Below, piece by piece: positions 32,852 to 41,505 of a stretch of DNA of 64,000 nt. Each line of letters begins with the position of its first letter. Within the stretch, counting starts at the first letter, position 1. Below the pieces are notes generated by a model. It worked only from the letters and a program-made list of their open reading frames with translations, did no database searches and was not told where the DNA came from. Origin of the DNA: Micromonospora wenchangensis (lineage in GTDB: Bacteria > Actinomycetota > Actinomycetes > Mycobacteriales > Micromonosporaceae); the NCBI RefSeq assembly GCF_002210435.1, contig NZ_MZMV01000033.1:1-64000 (forward strand), given 5' to 3'. The position numbers and the translations under genes are program-made.

Positions 32852-33619
32852 TCAGGCGGCCCAGAGGCCGCGGCTGCGGTAGACGTCGCGCAGCACGCCG
32901 ACGTGATCGGTCATGATGCCATCCACACCACGATCCAGTAAGTCGTGCATCCGGGCAGGTTCGTCGATCGTCCAGACGTGCACGTGCACCCCCAGCCGGC
33001 GGCAGTAGGCCAGGAACCGGCGGTCGACCACCGGCACCCCGGCGTAGCGGGGCGGCACCTGCGCGGCCACCACCGACGGCGGCAACCGCACCGGCCGGCC
33101 GTGCCGCGACGCCAGCCACAGCCGGGCCACCCCGCGCATGCCCAGGCCGGTGGCGACCCGGCCGCCGGTGGCCGCGCGCAGCCGGTCCAGCCGGGCGTCG
33201 CTGAACGACGCCAGCAGCACCCGGTCGGCCGCGCCGGCCCGGGTGACCGCCTCGACGGTCGGGGTGACGCCGGCGTCGGCCTTCACGTCGATGTTGAACC
33301 GGATCTGCGGCCAGGCGGCCAGCACCTCGTCGAGCCGGGGCACGACCGCCGCGCCGCCGACCCGCACCGTCGCCAGGTCGGCCCAGCGCAGGTCGGCCAG
33401 GCGGCCCCGTTCCCCGGTGACCCGGCGCAGGGTGGCGTCGTGGAAGACCACGCACACCCCGTCGGCGGTGGCGTGCACGTCGGTCTCCACGTACCGGTAG
33501 CCCAGGTCGACGGCCCGGGCGAACGCGGCGACGGTGTTCTCGTCGCCGTCGGCGGCGCCGCCGCGGTGCGCGAAGGCCAGCGGGGTGGGGGCGTCCAGGT
33601 AGCCGGGTCGGGTCGACAC
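32852..33619 (-). CDS. Glycerophosphodiester phosphodiesterase
   Basis: A 255-residue GDPD-family TIM barrel. FAHRGGAADGDENTVAAF carries the first catalytic histidine and the metal-binding ENT, ETDVHATADGVCVVFHDATLRRVTGERG holds the second histidine and more metal ligands, and VHVWTIDEPARMHDLLDRGVDGIMTDHVGVL closes the barrel. It hydrolyses glycerophosphodiesters to glycerol-3-phosphate and an alcohol. No signal peptide is seen, so it is probably cytoplasmic. GTG 33619 lies seven bases after CATACT and lacks a ribosome-binding site, again suggesting a leaderless message. Confidence 0.9.
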   Translation of the reverse strand: MSTRPGYLDAPTPLAFAHRGGAADGDENTVAAFARAVDLGYRYVETDVHATADGVCVVFHDATLRRVTGERGRLADLRWADLATVRVGGAAVVPRLDEVLAAWPQIRFNIDVKADAGVTPTVEAVTRAGAADRVLLASFSDARLDRLRAATGGRVATGLGMRGVARLWLASRHGRPVRLPPSVVAAQVPPRYAGVPVVDRRFLAYCRRLGVHVHVWTIDEPARMHDLLDRGVDGIMTDHVGVLRDVYRSRGLWAA

Positions 33620-33626
33620 GCAGCGC

Positions 33627-33632
33627 AGTATG
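33627..33632 (-). promoter_or_regulatory. -10-like box CATACT of the GDPD gene
   Basis: CATACT on the minus strand is seven bases before the GTG start at 33619. The first base departs from TANNNT. Confidence 0.3.
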
Positions 33633-33707
33633 CCCGCCCCCGGTGGCCGGTGGATGATCGACCGGTGGCTGTCGCCTGACGGTGGCGGGCCCGGCCGGCC
33701 GGGCGGG

Positions 33708-34550
33708 TCAGTCGATCCACGCCCCGGTCAGCGCGGTGACCGCCGTGCCGTCGGGGTCGGCGAGTTTCACCCCGACGAACTGCCGGGCCGTCGTCGACGT
33801 CTGCATCCGCGGCGGCGGGGTGGGGCCGGTGACCGCCGCGACCACCGTCGCCGCGGCGTCGGCGGGGGACTGCGCGGCGGCGAACGCGTCGGCGGTCCGC
33901 CGCAGGTACGCCCGCAGCCCCGGCCCGTACGCCCCGGCGGCGGCCACCGCGGCGTCCCGGTCGAGACCGACATTGGTGACGAACTCGCTGGCCACCGCCC
34001 CCGGCTCGACCACGGTGACGGCCACCCCGACGGTGGCGGCGACCGGGGTGAGGGACTCCATGAACCCCTCGACGGCGAACTTCGCCGCGCAGTACGCCTC
34101 GTTGAACGGCTGCCCGACCACCCCGCCGACGCTGCTGACGGTCACCAACCGGCCGCCGCTGGCCCGCAGGTGCGGCAGGGCGGCCCGGCTGACGTGCAGC
34201 ACCCCGAAGAAGTTGACCTCCATGACGGCGCGGACCGCGTCGACGCCCTCCTGTTCCAGGGTGCCCAGGTGACCGGCGCCGGCGTTGTTGACGACCGCGT
34301 CGAGCCGCCCGTACCTGTCGACGACACCGGCGACGGCGGCGGCGACCGACGCCGGGTCGACCACGTCGAGCTGCCGGACGTCGACCAGGTCGGCCAGGTC
34401 GGCGGCGGTGACGGCGGCCCGCAGCCGCGCGGCGCGGGACACGTCGCGCATGGTCGCCACGGTCCGCCAGCCGGCCCGCGCGCAGCCCAGAGCGACCTCC
34501 AGCCCGATGCCGCTGGAGGTGCCGGTGATCAGTACGGTCGGTTCACTCAT
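33708..34550 (-). CDS. Short-chain dehydrogenase/reductase
   Basis: A 280-residue classical SDR: TGTSSGIGLEVAL at the N-terminus for NAD(P), LDAVVNNAGAG (NNAG), VTVSSVGGVVGQPFNEAYCAAKFAVEGF with the catalytic serine, tyrosine and lysine (YCAAK). The following VTVVEPGAVASEFV is usual for this subgroup, which includes oxidoreductases acting on steroids, retinoids or fatty alcohols. The start ATG 34550 overlaps the stop of the upstream plsC-like gene (ATGA), so both are translated as a pair. Substrate unknown. Confidence 0.9.
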   Translation of the reverse strand: MSEPTVLITGTSSGIGLEVALGCARAGWRTVATMRDVSRAARLRAAVTAADLADLVDVRQLDVVDPASVAAAVAGVVDRYGRLDAVVNNAGAGHLGTLEQEGVDAVRAVMEVNFFGVLHVSRAALPHLRASGGRLVTVSSVGGVVGQPFNEAYCAAKFAVEGFMESLTPVAATVGVAVTVVEPGAVASEFVTNVGLDRDAAVAAAGAYGPGLRAYLRRTADAFAAAQSPADAAATVVAAVTGPTPPPRMQTSTTARQFVGVKLADPDGTAVTALTGAWID

Positions 34551-35368
34551 CCCTGACCTTCTTCCGTGGGGCGACGGTCCGCCGGTGCCGCCCCGGTCGA
34601 CGACGCGCGGCGGTGGACCCGGCTGGTGTCGACGGGACGCCCCGGGTCGACGTGCCGGGGCCGGTCCGGTTCGTCGGGACGCAGCGGCGCCAGGGTGTCG
34701 GTGATCGCGTCGATGATCCGGTCGGTGCCCCGACGGGCCGCGCCGGACGCGGCGGGGGAGAGGTCGGCCAGGTGCAGCGGCGCGCCGAAGCGGACCCGGA
34801 TCACCGGGCGGCGCACCAGCGCCCGGCCCAGTGCGCGCAGCATCCCCCGGGGCGCCCGGTAGGGCAGCACCTCGTGCGACCCCCACTGGGCGACGGGCAC
34901 CACCGGGGCGTCGCAGGCCATGGCGAGGCGGGCCGTGCCGGTCTTGCCGCGTTCGGGCCACATGCCGGGGTCCAGGCCGATGCGTCCCTCCGGGTAGACC
35001 AGCACCACCGACCCCGCGGTGACCGCCGCGGCGGCGTCGTCGAGCGCCCGGCGTACGGCGCTGCTGCCCCGGTCGACGCGCAGGTGCCCGGCGTGGCGCA
35101 TCAGCGCGCCGAGCCCCGGGGTGCGGAACAGCCCACCGGTGGCCATGAAGCGGGGCGACACGCCCCGGGCCCGGCAGGCCGCGCCGAGCACGATGGGGTC
35201 GAAGGGGCTGATGTGGTTGGCGGCCAGGATCAGCGGCCCCCGGCGCAGGTGCGCGGGGACGTCCCCGCTGACCTCCAGTCGGGCGAACAGGGCGACGACC
35301 AGCCGGGCGAGCAGTTGGGCGGCACGCCAGAACCGTGGTGGCTGCCAGCCGGGGCGCGGGGTGTCCAT
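34547..35368 (-). CDS. PlsC-like 1-acylglycerol-3-phosphate acyltransferase
   Basis: A 273-residue acyltransferase with a hydrophobic N-terminal segment (LLARLVVALFARLEV) for membrane association, the catalytic NHISPFD (HxxxxD) motif at about 51-57, FMATGGLFRTPGLGALMRHAGHLRVDRG, and the glycerol-phosphate-binding VLVYPEGRIGLDPGMW. It would transfer an acyl chain to lysophosphatidic acid or a related lipid. The last 50 residues are rich in P, R and D and probably disordered. It is translationally coupled to the SDR gene downstream. Confidence 0.88.
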   Translation of the reverse strand: MDTPRPGWQPPRFWRAAQLLARLVVALFARLEVSGDVPAHLRRGPLILAANHISPFDPIVLGAACRARGVSPRFMATGGLFRTPGLGALMRHAGHLRVDRGSSAVRRALDDAAAAVTAGSVVLVYPEGRIGLDPGMWPERGKTGTARLAMACDAPVVPVAQWGSHEVLPYRAPRGMLRALGRALVRRPVIRVRFGAPLHLADLSPAASGAARRGTDRIIDAITDTLAPLRPDEPDRPRHVDPGRPVDTSRVHRRASSTGAAPADRRPTEEGQG

Positions 35369-35482
35369 CAGTCGCCGATGGTCGCACGGGGGTGGGGGAG
35401 GACCGGAGCCGGGTCGTGCGGCCCGTGGTGATCAGGGTCATTGGTCCCGGGCCGGGTCGGGACCCCCGGCCCTGCCCGACGA

Positions 35483-35520
35483 ACTACGACGCGCGGTAGT
35501 ATCTACTACGTCTCGTAGTA
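35483..35520. promoter_or_regulatory. Array of ACTAC/GTAGTA boxes upstream of cydAB
   Basis: Four half-sites alternate: ACTAC (35483), GTAGTA (35496), TACTAC (35504) and GTAGTA (35515). GTAGTA-TC-TACTAC and TACTACG-TCT-CGTAGTA are both perfect dyads. The pattern resembles operators of BlaI/MecI-family repressors (TACTAC...GTAGTA). TAGTAT (35497-35502 or 35516-35521) could be the -10 box, so a bound repressor would block the promoter. Confidence 0.6.
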
Positions 35521-35540
35521 TCAACGGCAGGGGGATCCCG

Positions 35541-36947
35541 GTGGACGCGTTGGACGTCGCCCGCTGGCAGTTCGGTGTCACCACCGTCTACCACTTTCTC
35601 TTCGTACCACTGACCATCGGACTGTCCGTCCTGGTCGCCATCCTCCAGACCCGCTGGCACCGCACCGGCGACGAGAAATACCTCAAACTCACCAAGTTCT
35701 ACGGCAAACTCTTCCTGATCAACTTCGCCATGGGCGTCGTCACCGGCATCGTGCAGGAATTCCAGTTCGGCATGAACTGGTCCGACTACTCCCGCTTCGT
35801 CGGCGACATCTTCGGCGCACCCCTGGCCATCGAAGCCCTCGTCGCCTTCTTCCTCGAATCCACCTTCATCGGCCTGTGGATCTTCGGCTGGGACCGGCTC
35901 CCCAAACGCCTGCACCTCGCCAGCATCTGGGCCGCCGCCATCGGCACCAACCTGTCCGCCTACTTCATCCTCGCCGCCAACTCGTTCATGCAGAACCCCG
36001 TCGGCTACCGCTTCAACCCCGACACCGGACGCGCCGAACTCACCGACTTCGTCGCCGTCCTCACCAACAAGGTCGCCCTCATCACCTTCCCGCACACCCT
36101 CGCCGGCGCGTTCCTCGTCGCCGGCGCCCTCGTCACCACCGTCGGCCTCTGGCACGTCATGCGCCGCCGCGACAGCCCCGACACCGACGCCTACCGACAC
36201 GCCACCCGCTTCGGCGCCTGGGTGGTCCTCGTCTCCGCCACCCTCGTCGTCCTCACCGGCGACATCCAAGGCAAGATCATGACCCAGGTGCAGCCCATGA
36301 AGATGGCCGCCGCCGAAGGCCTCTACACCACCGAGAGCCCCGCCTCGTTCTCCGTACTCACCGTCGGCAGCCTCGACGGCAGCCGCGAGATCTTTGCCCT
36401 CAAGATCCCCCACCTGCTGTCCTACCTCGGCACCGGCGACCCCAACGGCACCGTCCACGGCATCAACGACCTCCAGGCCCAGTACGCCAGCCAGTACGGC
36501 CCCGGCAGCTACACCCCGATCATCCCGGTCACCTACTGGAGTTTCCGCTTCATGATCGGCTTCGGGCTCGCCGCCGCCGCCATCGCCCTGCTCGTCCTCT
36601 GGAGCCAACGCAAGGGCCGCACCCCCACCAACAGGTGGCTGCTACGCGCCGGCCTGATCATGCCGGTGCTCCCACTGCTCGCCAACTCCTTCGGCTGGAT
36701 CTTCACCGAGATGGGCCGCCAACCCTGGATCGTCTTCGGCGAGATGCTCACCCGCGACGGCGTCTCCCGCAGCGTCTCCCTCACCGAAGTCCTCACCTCC
36801 TTCACCGCCTTCACCCTCATCTACGCCGTCCTCGCCGTCATCGAACTCAAACTCCTCCTGCGCTACGCCCGCGCCGGCGTACCCGACATCACCCCCACCC
36901 CCGACGACACCGACGACGCCGAGCGCCCGCTCGCCTTCGCCTACTGA
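35541..36947 (+). CDS. cydA: Cytochrome bd ubiquinol/menaquinol oxidase subunit I
   Basis: A 468-residue membrane protein with nine expected helices. WQFGVTTVYHFLFVPLTIG carries the heme-b595/d ligand His18, FPHTLAGAFLVAG the b558 ligand His185, and IEALVAFFLESTFIGLW the proton-channel glutamates E98 and E106. GWIFTEMGRQPWIVFGEM is the quinol-site hallmark. The quinol loop is of the short type. The enzyme oxidises menaquinol and reduces oxygen at low oxygen tension. GTG 35541 follows AGGGGG. cydB follows after 14 bp; no cydDC genes are adjacent. Confidence 0.95.
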   Translation: MDALDVARWQFGVTTVYHFLFVPLTIGLSVLVAILQTRWHRTGDEKYLKLTKFYGKLFLINFAMGVVTGIVQEFQFGMNWSDYSRFVGDIFGAPLAIEALVAFFLESTFIGLWIFGWDRLPKRLHLASIWAAAIGTNLSAYFILAANSFMQNPVGYRFNPDTGRAELTDFVAVLTNKVALITFPHTLAGAFLVAGALVTTVGLWHVMRRRDSPDTDAYRHATRFGAWVVLVSATLVVLTGDIQGKIMTQVQPMKMAAAEGLYTTESPASFSVLTVGSLDGSREIFALKIPHLLSYLGTGDPNGTVHGINDLQAQYASQYGPGSYTPIIPVTYWSFRFMIGFGLAAAAIALLVLWSQRKGRTPTNRWLLRAGLIMPVLPLLANSFGWIFTEMGRQPWIVFGEMLTRDGVSRSVSLTEVLTSFTAFTLIYAVLAVIELKLLLRYARAGVPDITPTPDDTDDAERPLAFAY

Positions 36948-36961
36948 CCCGGAGCCCCACC

Positions 36962-37960
36962 GTGGAACTCACCACCATCTGGTTTCTCCTCGTCGCCGTG
37001 CTCTTCACCGGCTACTTCATCCTCGAAGGCTTCGACTTCGGCGTCGGCATGCTCCTACCCCTCCTCGGCCGCGACGACCGGCAACGCCGCGTCCTCATCA
37101 ACACCATCGGCCCCGTCTGGGACGGCAACGAGGTCTGGCTCATCACCGCCGGCGGCGCCATGTTCGCCGCCTTCCCCGAGTGGTACGCCACCCTCTTCTC
37201 CGGCTTCTACCTGCCCCTGCTGCTCATCCTGCTCGCCCTCATCGCCCGCGGCGTCGCCTTCGAATACCGCCACAAGCGCCCCGAAGCCACCTGGAAACGC
37301 CGCTGGGACCACGCCATCTTCTGGGGCTCCGCCATCCCCGCCCTACTCTGGGGCGTCGCCTTCGCCAACATCTTCCGCGGCGTACCACTCGACGCCGACC
37401 ACGAATACGTCGGCGGCCTGGTCGACCTGCTCAACCCCTACGCCCTGCTCGGCGGCCTGACCACCCTCGGCCTCTTCCTCACCCACGGCGCGGTCTTCCT
37501 CGCCCTCAAGACCACAGGCGACATCCGCCACCGCGCCGGCACCCTCGCCGTCACCCTCGGCGCCGGCACCGCCGTCGCCGCCGTCGCCTTCCTCACCTGG
37601 ACCCTCACCATCCGCGCCAACCCCGCCGCCGTCGTCCTCGCCGCCGGCGCCGCCCTCGCCCTGCTCGGCGCGCTCGCCGCCGCCCGGGTACGCCGCGAAG
37701 GCTGGGCCTTCACCGGCACCGCCCTGGCCATCGCCCTCGCCGTCGCCACCCTCTTCACCGCCCTGTTCCCCAACGTCATGCCCTCCACCGGCGACCCCGC
37801 CGGCACCCTCACCGCCACCAACGCCGCCTCCACCCCCTACACGCTGAAAATCATGACCTGGGTGGCCGTCGTCTTCACCCCGATCGTCCTCGCCTACCAA
37901 AGTTGGACCTACTGGGTGTTCCGCAAGCGAATCGGGGTACAGAACATCCCGCAACACTGA
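36962..37960 (+). CDS. cydB: Cytochrome bd oxidase subunit II
   Basis: A 332-residue membrane protein with eight to nine helices. TTIWFLLVAVLFTGYFILEGFDFGVGMLLP is the CydB signature, followed by RRVLINTIGPVWDGNEVWLITAGGAMFAAFPEWYA and GVAFEYRHKR. It forms the heterodimer with CydA and stabilises the heme core. GTG 36962 lies 14 bp after cydA with GGAG in the gap, so the two are one operon. A strong hairpin follows 24 bp after the stop. Confidence 0.95.
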   Translation: MELTTIWFLLVAVLFTGYFILEGFDFGVGMLLPLLGRDDRQRRVLINTIGPVWDGNEVWLITAGGAMFAAFPEWYATLFSGFYLPLLLILLALIARGVAFEYRHKRPEATWKRRWDHAIFWGSAIPALLWGVAFANIFRGVPLDADHEYVGGLVDLLNPYALLGGLTTLGLFLTHGAVFLALKTTGDIRHRAGTLAVTLGAGTAVAAVAFLTWTLTIRANPAAVVLAAGAALALLGALAAARVRREGWAFTGTALAIALAVATLFTALFPNVMPSTGDPAGTLTATNAASTPYTLKIMTWVAVVFTPIVLAYQSWTYWVFRKRIGVQNIPQH

Positions 37961-37984
37961 AAGACGCGCGAGGGGCGCGGGGAC

Positions 37985-38019
37985 GCGGGGCCGGAGCGAG
38001 GGGGTCGCACCGGCCCCGC
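37985..38019 (+). terminator. Terminator of cydAB
   Basis: GCGGGGCCGG (37985-37994) and CCGGCCCCGC (38010-38019) form a perfect 10-bp stem with a 15-base loop. Outer bases GGACGC and GCGTCC can extend it across a short bulge. Confidence 0.6.
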
Positions 38020-38063
38020 AACGCGTCCACCACAAACCCGTCGCCACCCCACCCACCCGCCGC

Positions 38064-38069
38064 TATCGT
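38064..38069 (+). promoter_or_regulatory. -10 box TATCGT of the Eis-like gene
   Basis: TATCGT is six bases before the ATG at 38076, so the transcript should begin at the start codon. Confidence 0.5.
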
Positions 38070-38075
38070 CGCCGC

Positions 38076-39278
38076 ATGCCGCACGACCCCCACGTCCGGG
38101 AACTCACCGCCGACGACCACGCCGCCGCCTGGCACCTCGGCCGCACCGCCTTCGGCTCCGACCCGCAACCCGCACCACCACCCACCACCACCCCCGGCAC
38201 CACCCGCTACGGCGCGTTCGACCACACCGGCCGCCTCATCGGCAAAGCCATCGACCTGCACCACCACCAATGGTGGGACGGCCACACCGTCGCCGCCGCC
38301 GACATCGCCGGCGTCGCCGTCAGCCCCGAAGCCCGCGGCCGCGGCGTCGCCCGCGCCCTGCTCACCACCCTCCTGCGCGGCGCACACGACCGGGGCGCCG
38401 CCGTCAGCGCACTGTTCCCCACCGTCGCCGCCCCCTACCGCGCCTGCGGCTGGGAAACCGCCGGCACCCTACGCACCGTCAACCTCCCCACCGCCCTGCT
38501 CACCCGCCACCACCCCAGCCCACACCTCACCGTCCGCCCCGGCACCCCCGCCGACCTCACCGCCGTCGACGAACTGCACACCCACACCGTCCGCCACCGC
38601 CGCGGCCTACTCGCCCGCAGCGGCCCCCTGCACCAACACCACCGCACCCGCCACACCACCGACAACACCCTGCCCTACGACGGCCTCACCCTCGTCGAAC
38701 ACCACGGCCACCTCGTCGGCTACGCCGGCTGGGACCGCCGCAACCACTACGGCCACGACGGCACCATCACCGTCGAAGACCTCGCCGCCACCACCGCCGA
38801 CGCCGCCCGCGAACTCGTCGGCATCCTCGCCAGCTGGCACAGCGTCGCCCCCACCCTGCGCCTCACCCTGCTCCCCGGCGACCCCCTCACCCCCCACCTG
38901 CCCGTGGAGAAGGCCCGCGAACACGAACAGGACACCTGGATGCACCGCCCCGTCGACGTCACCCGCGCCATCCGCGACCGGGGCTGGCCGACACACCTGC
39001 ACGGCACCGCCACCTTCACCCTCGACGACCCCCTCGCCGACTGGAACACCGGCACCTGGCACCTGGAGATCACCGACGGCCACGCCGACCTGCGCCGCAC
39101 CACCGCCCCCGCCGAACTGCACCTGACCGTCCGCGGCTTCGCCCTGCTCTACACCGGCGCCGCCACCGCCCGCACCGTCGCCCAGGCCGGCCTGCTGCAC
39201 CACCCCACCGGCACCGACCCCACCCCCCTCGACCTGCTCGCCGCCCCCGGCCCCGCCCAACTCGGCGACTACTTCTGA
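38076..39278 (+). CDS. Eis-like GNAT N-acetyltransferase
   Basis: A 400-residue protein with the three-part Eis layout: an N-terminal GNAT domain with IAGVAVSPEARGRGVARALL (acetyl-CoA loop RGRGVA), a second degenerate GNAT domain (about 140-290), and a C-terminal sterol-carrier-like domain that ends in LGDYF, the C-terminal carboxylate being the catalytic base in Eis proteins. Eis enzymes acetylate several amines of aminoglycosides and peptides. Normal length. Leaderless start after TATCGT. The coding strand is extremely C-rich, like the rest of this stretch. Substrate unknown. Confidence 0.88.
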   Translation: MPHDPHVRELTADDHAAAWHLGRTAFGSDPQPAPPPTTTPGTTRYGAFDHTGRLIGKAIDLHHHQWWDGHTVAAADIAGVAVSPEARGRGVARALLTTLLRGAHDRGAAVSALFPTVAAPYRACGWETAGTLRTVNLPTALLTRHHPSPHLTVRPGTPADLTAVDELHTHTVRHRRGLLARSGPLHQHHRTRHTTDNTLPYDGLTLVEHHGHLVGYAGWDRRNHYGHDGTITVEDLAATTADAARELVGILASWHSVAPTLRLTLLPGDPLTPHLPVEKAREHEQDTWMHRPVDVTRAIRDRGWPTHLHGTATFTLDDPLADWNTGTWHLEITDGHADLRRTTAPAELHLTVRGFALLYTGAATARTVAQAGLLHHPTGTDPTPLDLLAAPGPAQLGDYF

Positions 39279-39286
39279 CCCACCCC

Positions 39287-39317
39287 GGCGGGGGCAACCG
39301 ACCAGGATGCCCCCGCC
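39287..39317. terminator. Hairpin between convergent genes 38076 and 39363
   Basis: GGCGGGGGC (39287-39295) pairs with GCCCCCGCC (39309-39317), a perfect 9-bp stem with a 13-base loop, placed between two converging stop codons. Confidence 0.55.
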
Positions 39318-39362
39318 CACCGCCCCCGACCGGCCCCCACCACAGCCGTCACCGGCCCGACC

Positions 39363-40064
39363 TCACCGCGCCTCGCGCAACTCCGCCAACCGCGCCTCGA
39401 TCTCCGCCAACTCCGCCCGCAACTTCTCCGCCTGCTGCTCCGCCTCCGACCGCTCCGCCGACAGGATCTGCTCCACCGCCTCCTGCACCCCCGGCACATC
39501 CACCAACGCCACCATCCGCAACGCCTCCGCCGGCTTCACCACGTACGGCTTCGCCAACGCCTTCGCCCCCTGCTGCGCCGCCACCGTCCACTCACCGTCG
39601 GCATACGCCAACGTCACCGTCAACCCCGCCGGCCCCTTCGGCTTCGCCACCTTCACCGGCCGACGCGCCGCCGGCTTCTCCACCGGCACCGGCTGCTGCT
39701 CCACCCGCGACTCCTCCCGCCTCTGCACCGGCACCCGGGGCGTGTCCAACACGAACTCCGGCTCCACCTTCGCCGTCGGCTCCACCGGCTCCACCGCCGG
39801 CTCCGGCTTCGCCTCCACCACCCGACGACCCGCACCCCGCGGCGCCACCGCCAGATCGGCGGGGGAGAAGGGCAACTCGTCGCGCCCGAACCGCACCACC
39901 ACGAACTCGTCCGACACCGCCGGATCGGTCACCTCCACCACCTGCCCCACCTGCCCGGCGATCTGCCCCGCCGACGCGGTGAACACCACCTTCGGCTTCC
40001 GCCCCGCCGCCAACGCCTCCCGGATACCCCGCACCTCGTCATCGGACAAACCCTGGCCCGCCAT
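39363..40064 (-). CDS. Unknown protein with C-terminal coiled coil
   Basis: A 233-residue protein with three parts: an N-terminal globular segment (SDDEVRGIREALAAGRKPKVVFTASAGQIAGQVGQVVEVTDPA, residues 8-70) that looks like a small beta-barrel; a charged linker rich in V, E, P and K (75-145); and a C-terminal part ending in a heptad coiled coil (EQILSAERSEAEQQAEKLRAELAEIEARLAELREAR). I do not know a function; a nucleic-acid or translation-associated role is possible from the basic linker. ATG 40064 follows AAAGAGGG. An ACACGTGT palindrome lies about 15 bp upstream of the start. Confidence 0.7.
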   Translation of the reverse strand: MAGQGLSDDEVRGIREALAAGRKPKVVFTASAGQIAGQVGQVVEVTDPAVSDEFVVVRFGRDELPFSPADLAVAPRGAGRRVVEAKPEPAVEPVEPTAKVEPEFVLDTPRVPVQRREESRVEQQPVPVEKPAARRPVKVAKPKGPAGLTVTLAYADGEWTVAAQQGAKALAKPYVVKPAEALRMVALVDVPGVQEAVEQILSAERSEAEQQAEKLRAELAEIEARLAELREAR

Positions 40065-40131
40065 CACAGCCCTCTTTCGTACACGTGTTTTATTCCTGCC
40101 TTGATACCAGCCGACTGCGACACCCGGACAA

Positions 40132-40590
40132 TCAACCCCCCAGCACCCGCAACGCCTCATCCGCGTGCTCGTTCATCCCCAACTCGCTGTGCACCACCGC
40201 CAGCACCCGCCGGTCCTGACCGATCACGAACGTCATCCGCCGCGTACTCAACGGCCCCAACGGCAACCGCCGCCGCACCCCGAACGCCTGCGCCACCACA
40301 CCGTCGACATCCGACAACAACGGATAGTCGAACCCGTGCATCCGGGAGAACTCCGCCTGCTTCTCCACCGGATCCCGACTGATCCCCACCCGCTGCGCCC
40401 CCACCGCCGCGAACTCCGCCGCCAGATCCCGGAAATGACAACTCTCCGCCGTACACCCACGGGTCATCGCCGCCGGATAGAAGAACAACACCACCGGCCC
40501 CGCCGCCAACAACTCCGACAACCGCCGCGGCGCACCCGTCTGATCCGGCAGCACGAAATCCTCCACCAGATCACCGACACTCACACCCAC
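40132..40590 (-). CDS. Peroxiredoxin (BCP/AhpC-TSA family)
   Basis: A thioredoxin-fold peroxidase of about 152 residues: VEDFVLPDQTGAPRRLSELLAAGPVVLFFYPAAMTRGCTAESCHFRDL holds the peroxidatic cysteine (in TRGC) and a second cysteine five residues later, the arrangement of atypical 2-Cys BCP enzymes. VGISRDPVEKQAEFSRMHGFDYPLLSDVDG follows. It reduces hydrogen peroxide or organic peroxides with thioredoxin. Several GTG codons (40593, 40590, 40584) could start it; 40590 has the best distance to GGTGGAGG. Confidence 0.88.
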   Translation of the reverse strand: MGVSVGDLVEDFVLPDQTGAPRRLSELLAAGPVVLFFYPAAMTRGCTAESCHFRDLAAEFAAVGAQRVGISRDPVEKQAEFSRMHGFDYPLLSDVDGVVAQAFGVRRRLPLGPLSTRRMTFVIGQDRRVLAVVHSELGMNEHADEALRVLGG

Positions 40591-40757
40591 CACACACCTC
40601 CACCGATCCGATCCGTCCGAAACGCGGTGAGCGTAAGCGATCACCCCACCCACCACCGCGCCACCGCGCCACGTGAGCACCCACACCCTGCCCACCCACC
40701 GGCGCGGACGGTACCGTCACATAAGCGCACACCGCACCGGCAGAGGAGCAGGGGGCA

Positions 40758-41486
40758 ATGACCGCGGTCACCGTCATCACCGGCGGCAGCCGAGGCATCG
40801 GCGCCGCCACCGCCCGACGGCTCGCCGCCGCCGGCCACCACCTCGCCATCGGCTACCACCGCGACGACGCCGCCGCAGCCGCCGTCGTCGCCGACATCCA
40901 CCGCCTCGGCCGCCGCGCCGTCGCCGTCCCCGCCGACACCACCGACCCCACCCAGATCGACCGCCTCTTCACCGCCGCCGCCGACCTCGGCCCCCTCACC
41001 GCCCTGGTCAACAACGCCGGCGTCACCAGCCCCATCGGCCCCTTCACCGCACTACGCCCCGACGACCTGCGCCGCGTCGTCGACGTCAACCTCATCGGCT
41101 ACGTCCTCTGCGCCCAACAGGCCGCCCACCGGCTCACCCGCGGCGGCGCCATCGTCAACATCTCCTCCGCCGCCGCCACCCTCGGCAGCCCGGGGGAGTA
41201 CATCCACTACGCCGCCGTCAAAGCCGCCACCGACACCCTCACCATCGGCCTGGCCAAAGAACTCGCCCCCCGCGGCATCCGGGTCAACGCCGTCGCCCCC
41301 GGCATCATCCGCACCGACATCCACACCGACTCCGGCGTACCCGACCGCGCCGACACCGCCGCCGGCCGCATCCCCCTCGGCCGCGCCGGCGAACCCGACG
41401 AGGTCGCCGGCGCCGTCGCCTGGCTGCTCGGACCCGACGCCACCTACACCACCGGCGCGGTGCTGCGCGTCGCCGGCGGCCTCTGA
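40758..41486 (+). CDS. Short-chain dehydrogenase/reductase (FabG-like)
   Basis: A 242-residue classical SDR: TVITGGSRGIGAATARRLAAAG for NADP binding, LTALVNNAGVTSPIG, the catalytic IVNISSAAATLGSPGEYIHYAAVKAAT (serine, YxxxK) and IRVNAVAPGIIRTDIHT. C-terminal EVAGAVAWLLGPDATYTTGAVLRVAGGL is as in sugar or keto-acyl reductases. AGGAG precedes the ATG at proper spacing, unlike the leaderless neighbours. The substrate cannot be told. It converges on the small transporter partner at 41506. Confidence 0.9.
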   Translation: MTAVTVITGGSRGIGAATARRLAAAGHHLAIGYHRDDAAAAAVVADIHRLGRRAVAVPADTTDPTQIDRLFTAAADLGPLTALVNNAGVTSPIGPFTALRPDDLRRVVDVNLIGYVLCAQQAAHRLTRGGAIVNISSAAATLGSPGEYIHYAAVKAATDTLTIGLAKELAPRGIRVNAVAPGIIRTDIHTDSGVPDRADTAAGRIPLGRAGEPDEVAGAVAWLLGPDATYTTGAVLRVAGGL

Positions 41487-41505
41487 CCGCCAGCGCCACA
41501 CCCTC

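Noticed and set aside
30510..33455. Minus-strand frame of 981 codons
   Set aside because: Runs out of phase through tdk, UMF1 and GDPD genes, each of which shows conserved motifs in its own frame.
37180..39126. Plus-strand frame of 648 codons
   Set aside because: Made of R, P, H, T repeats from out-of-frame reading of C-rich cydB and the Eis-like gene.
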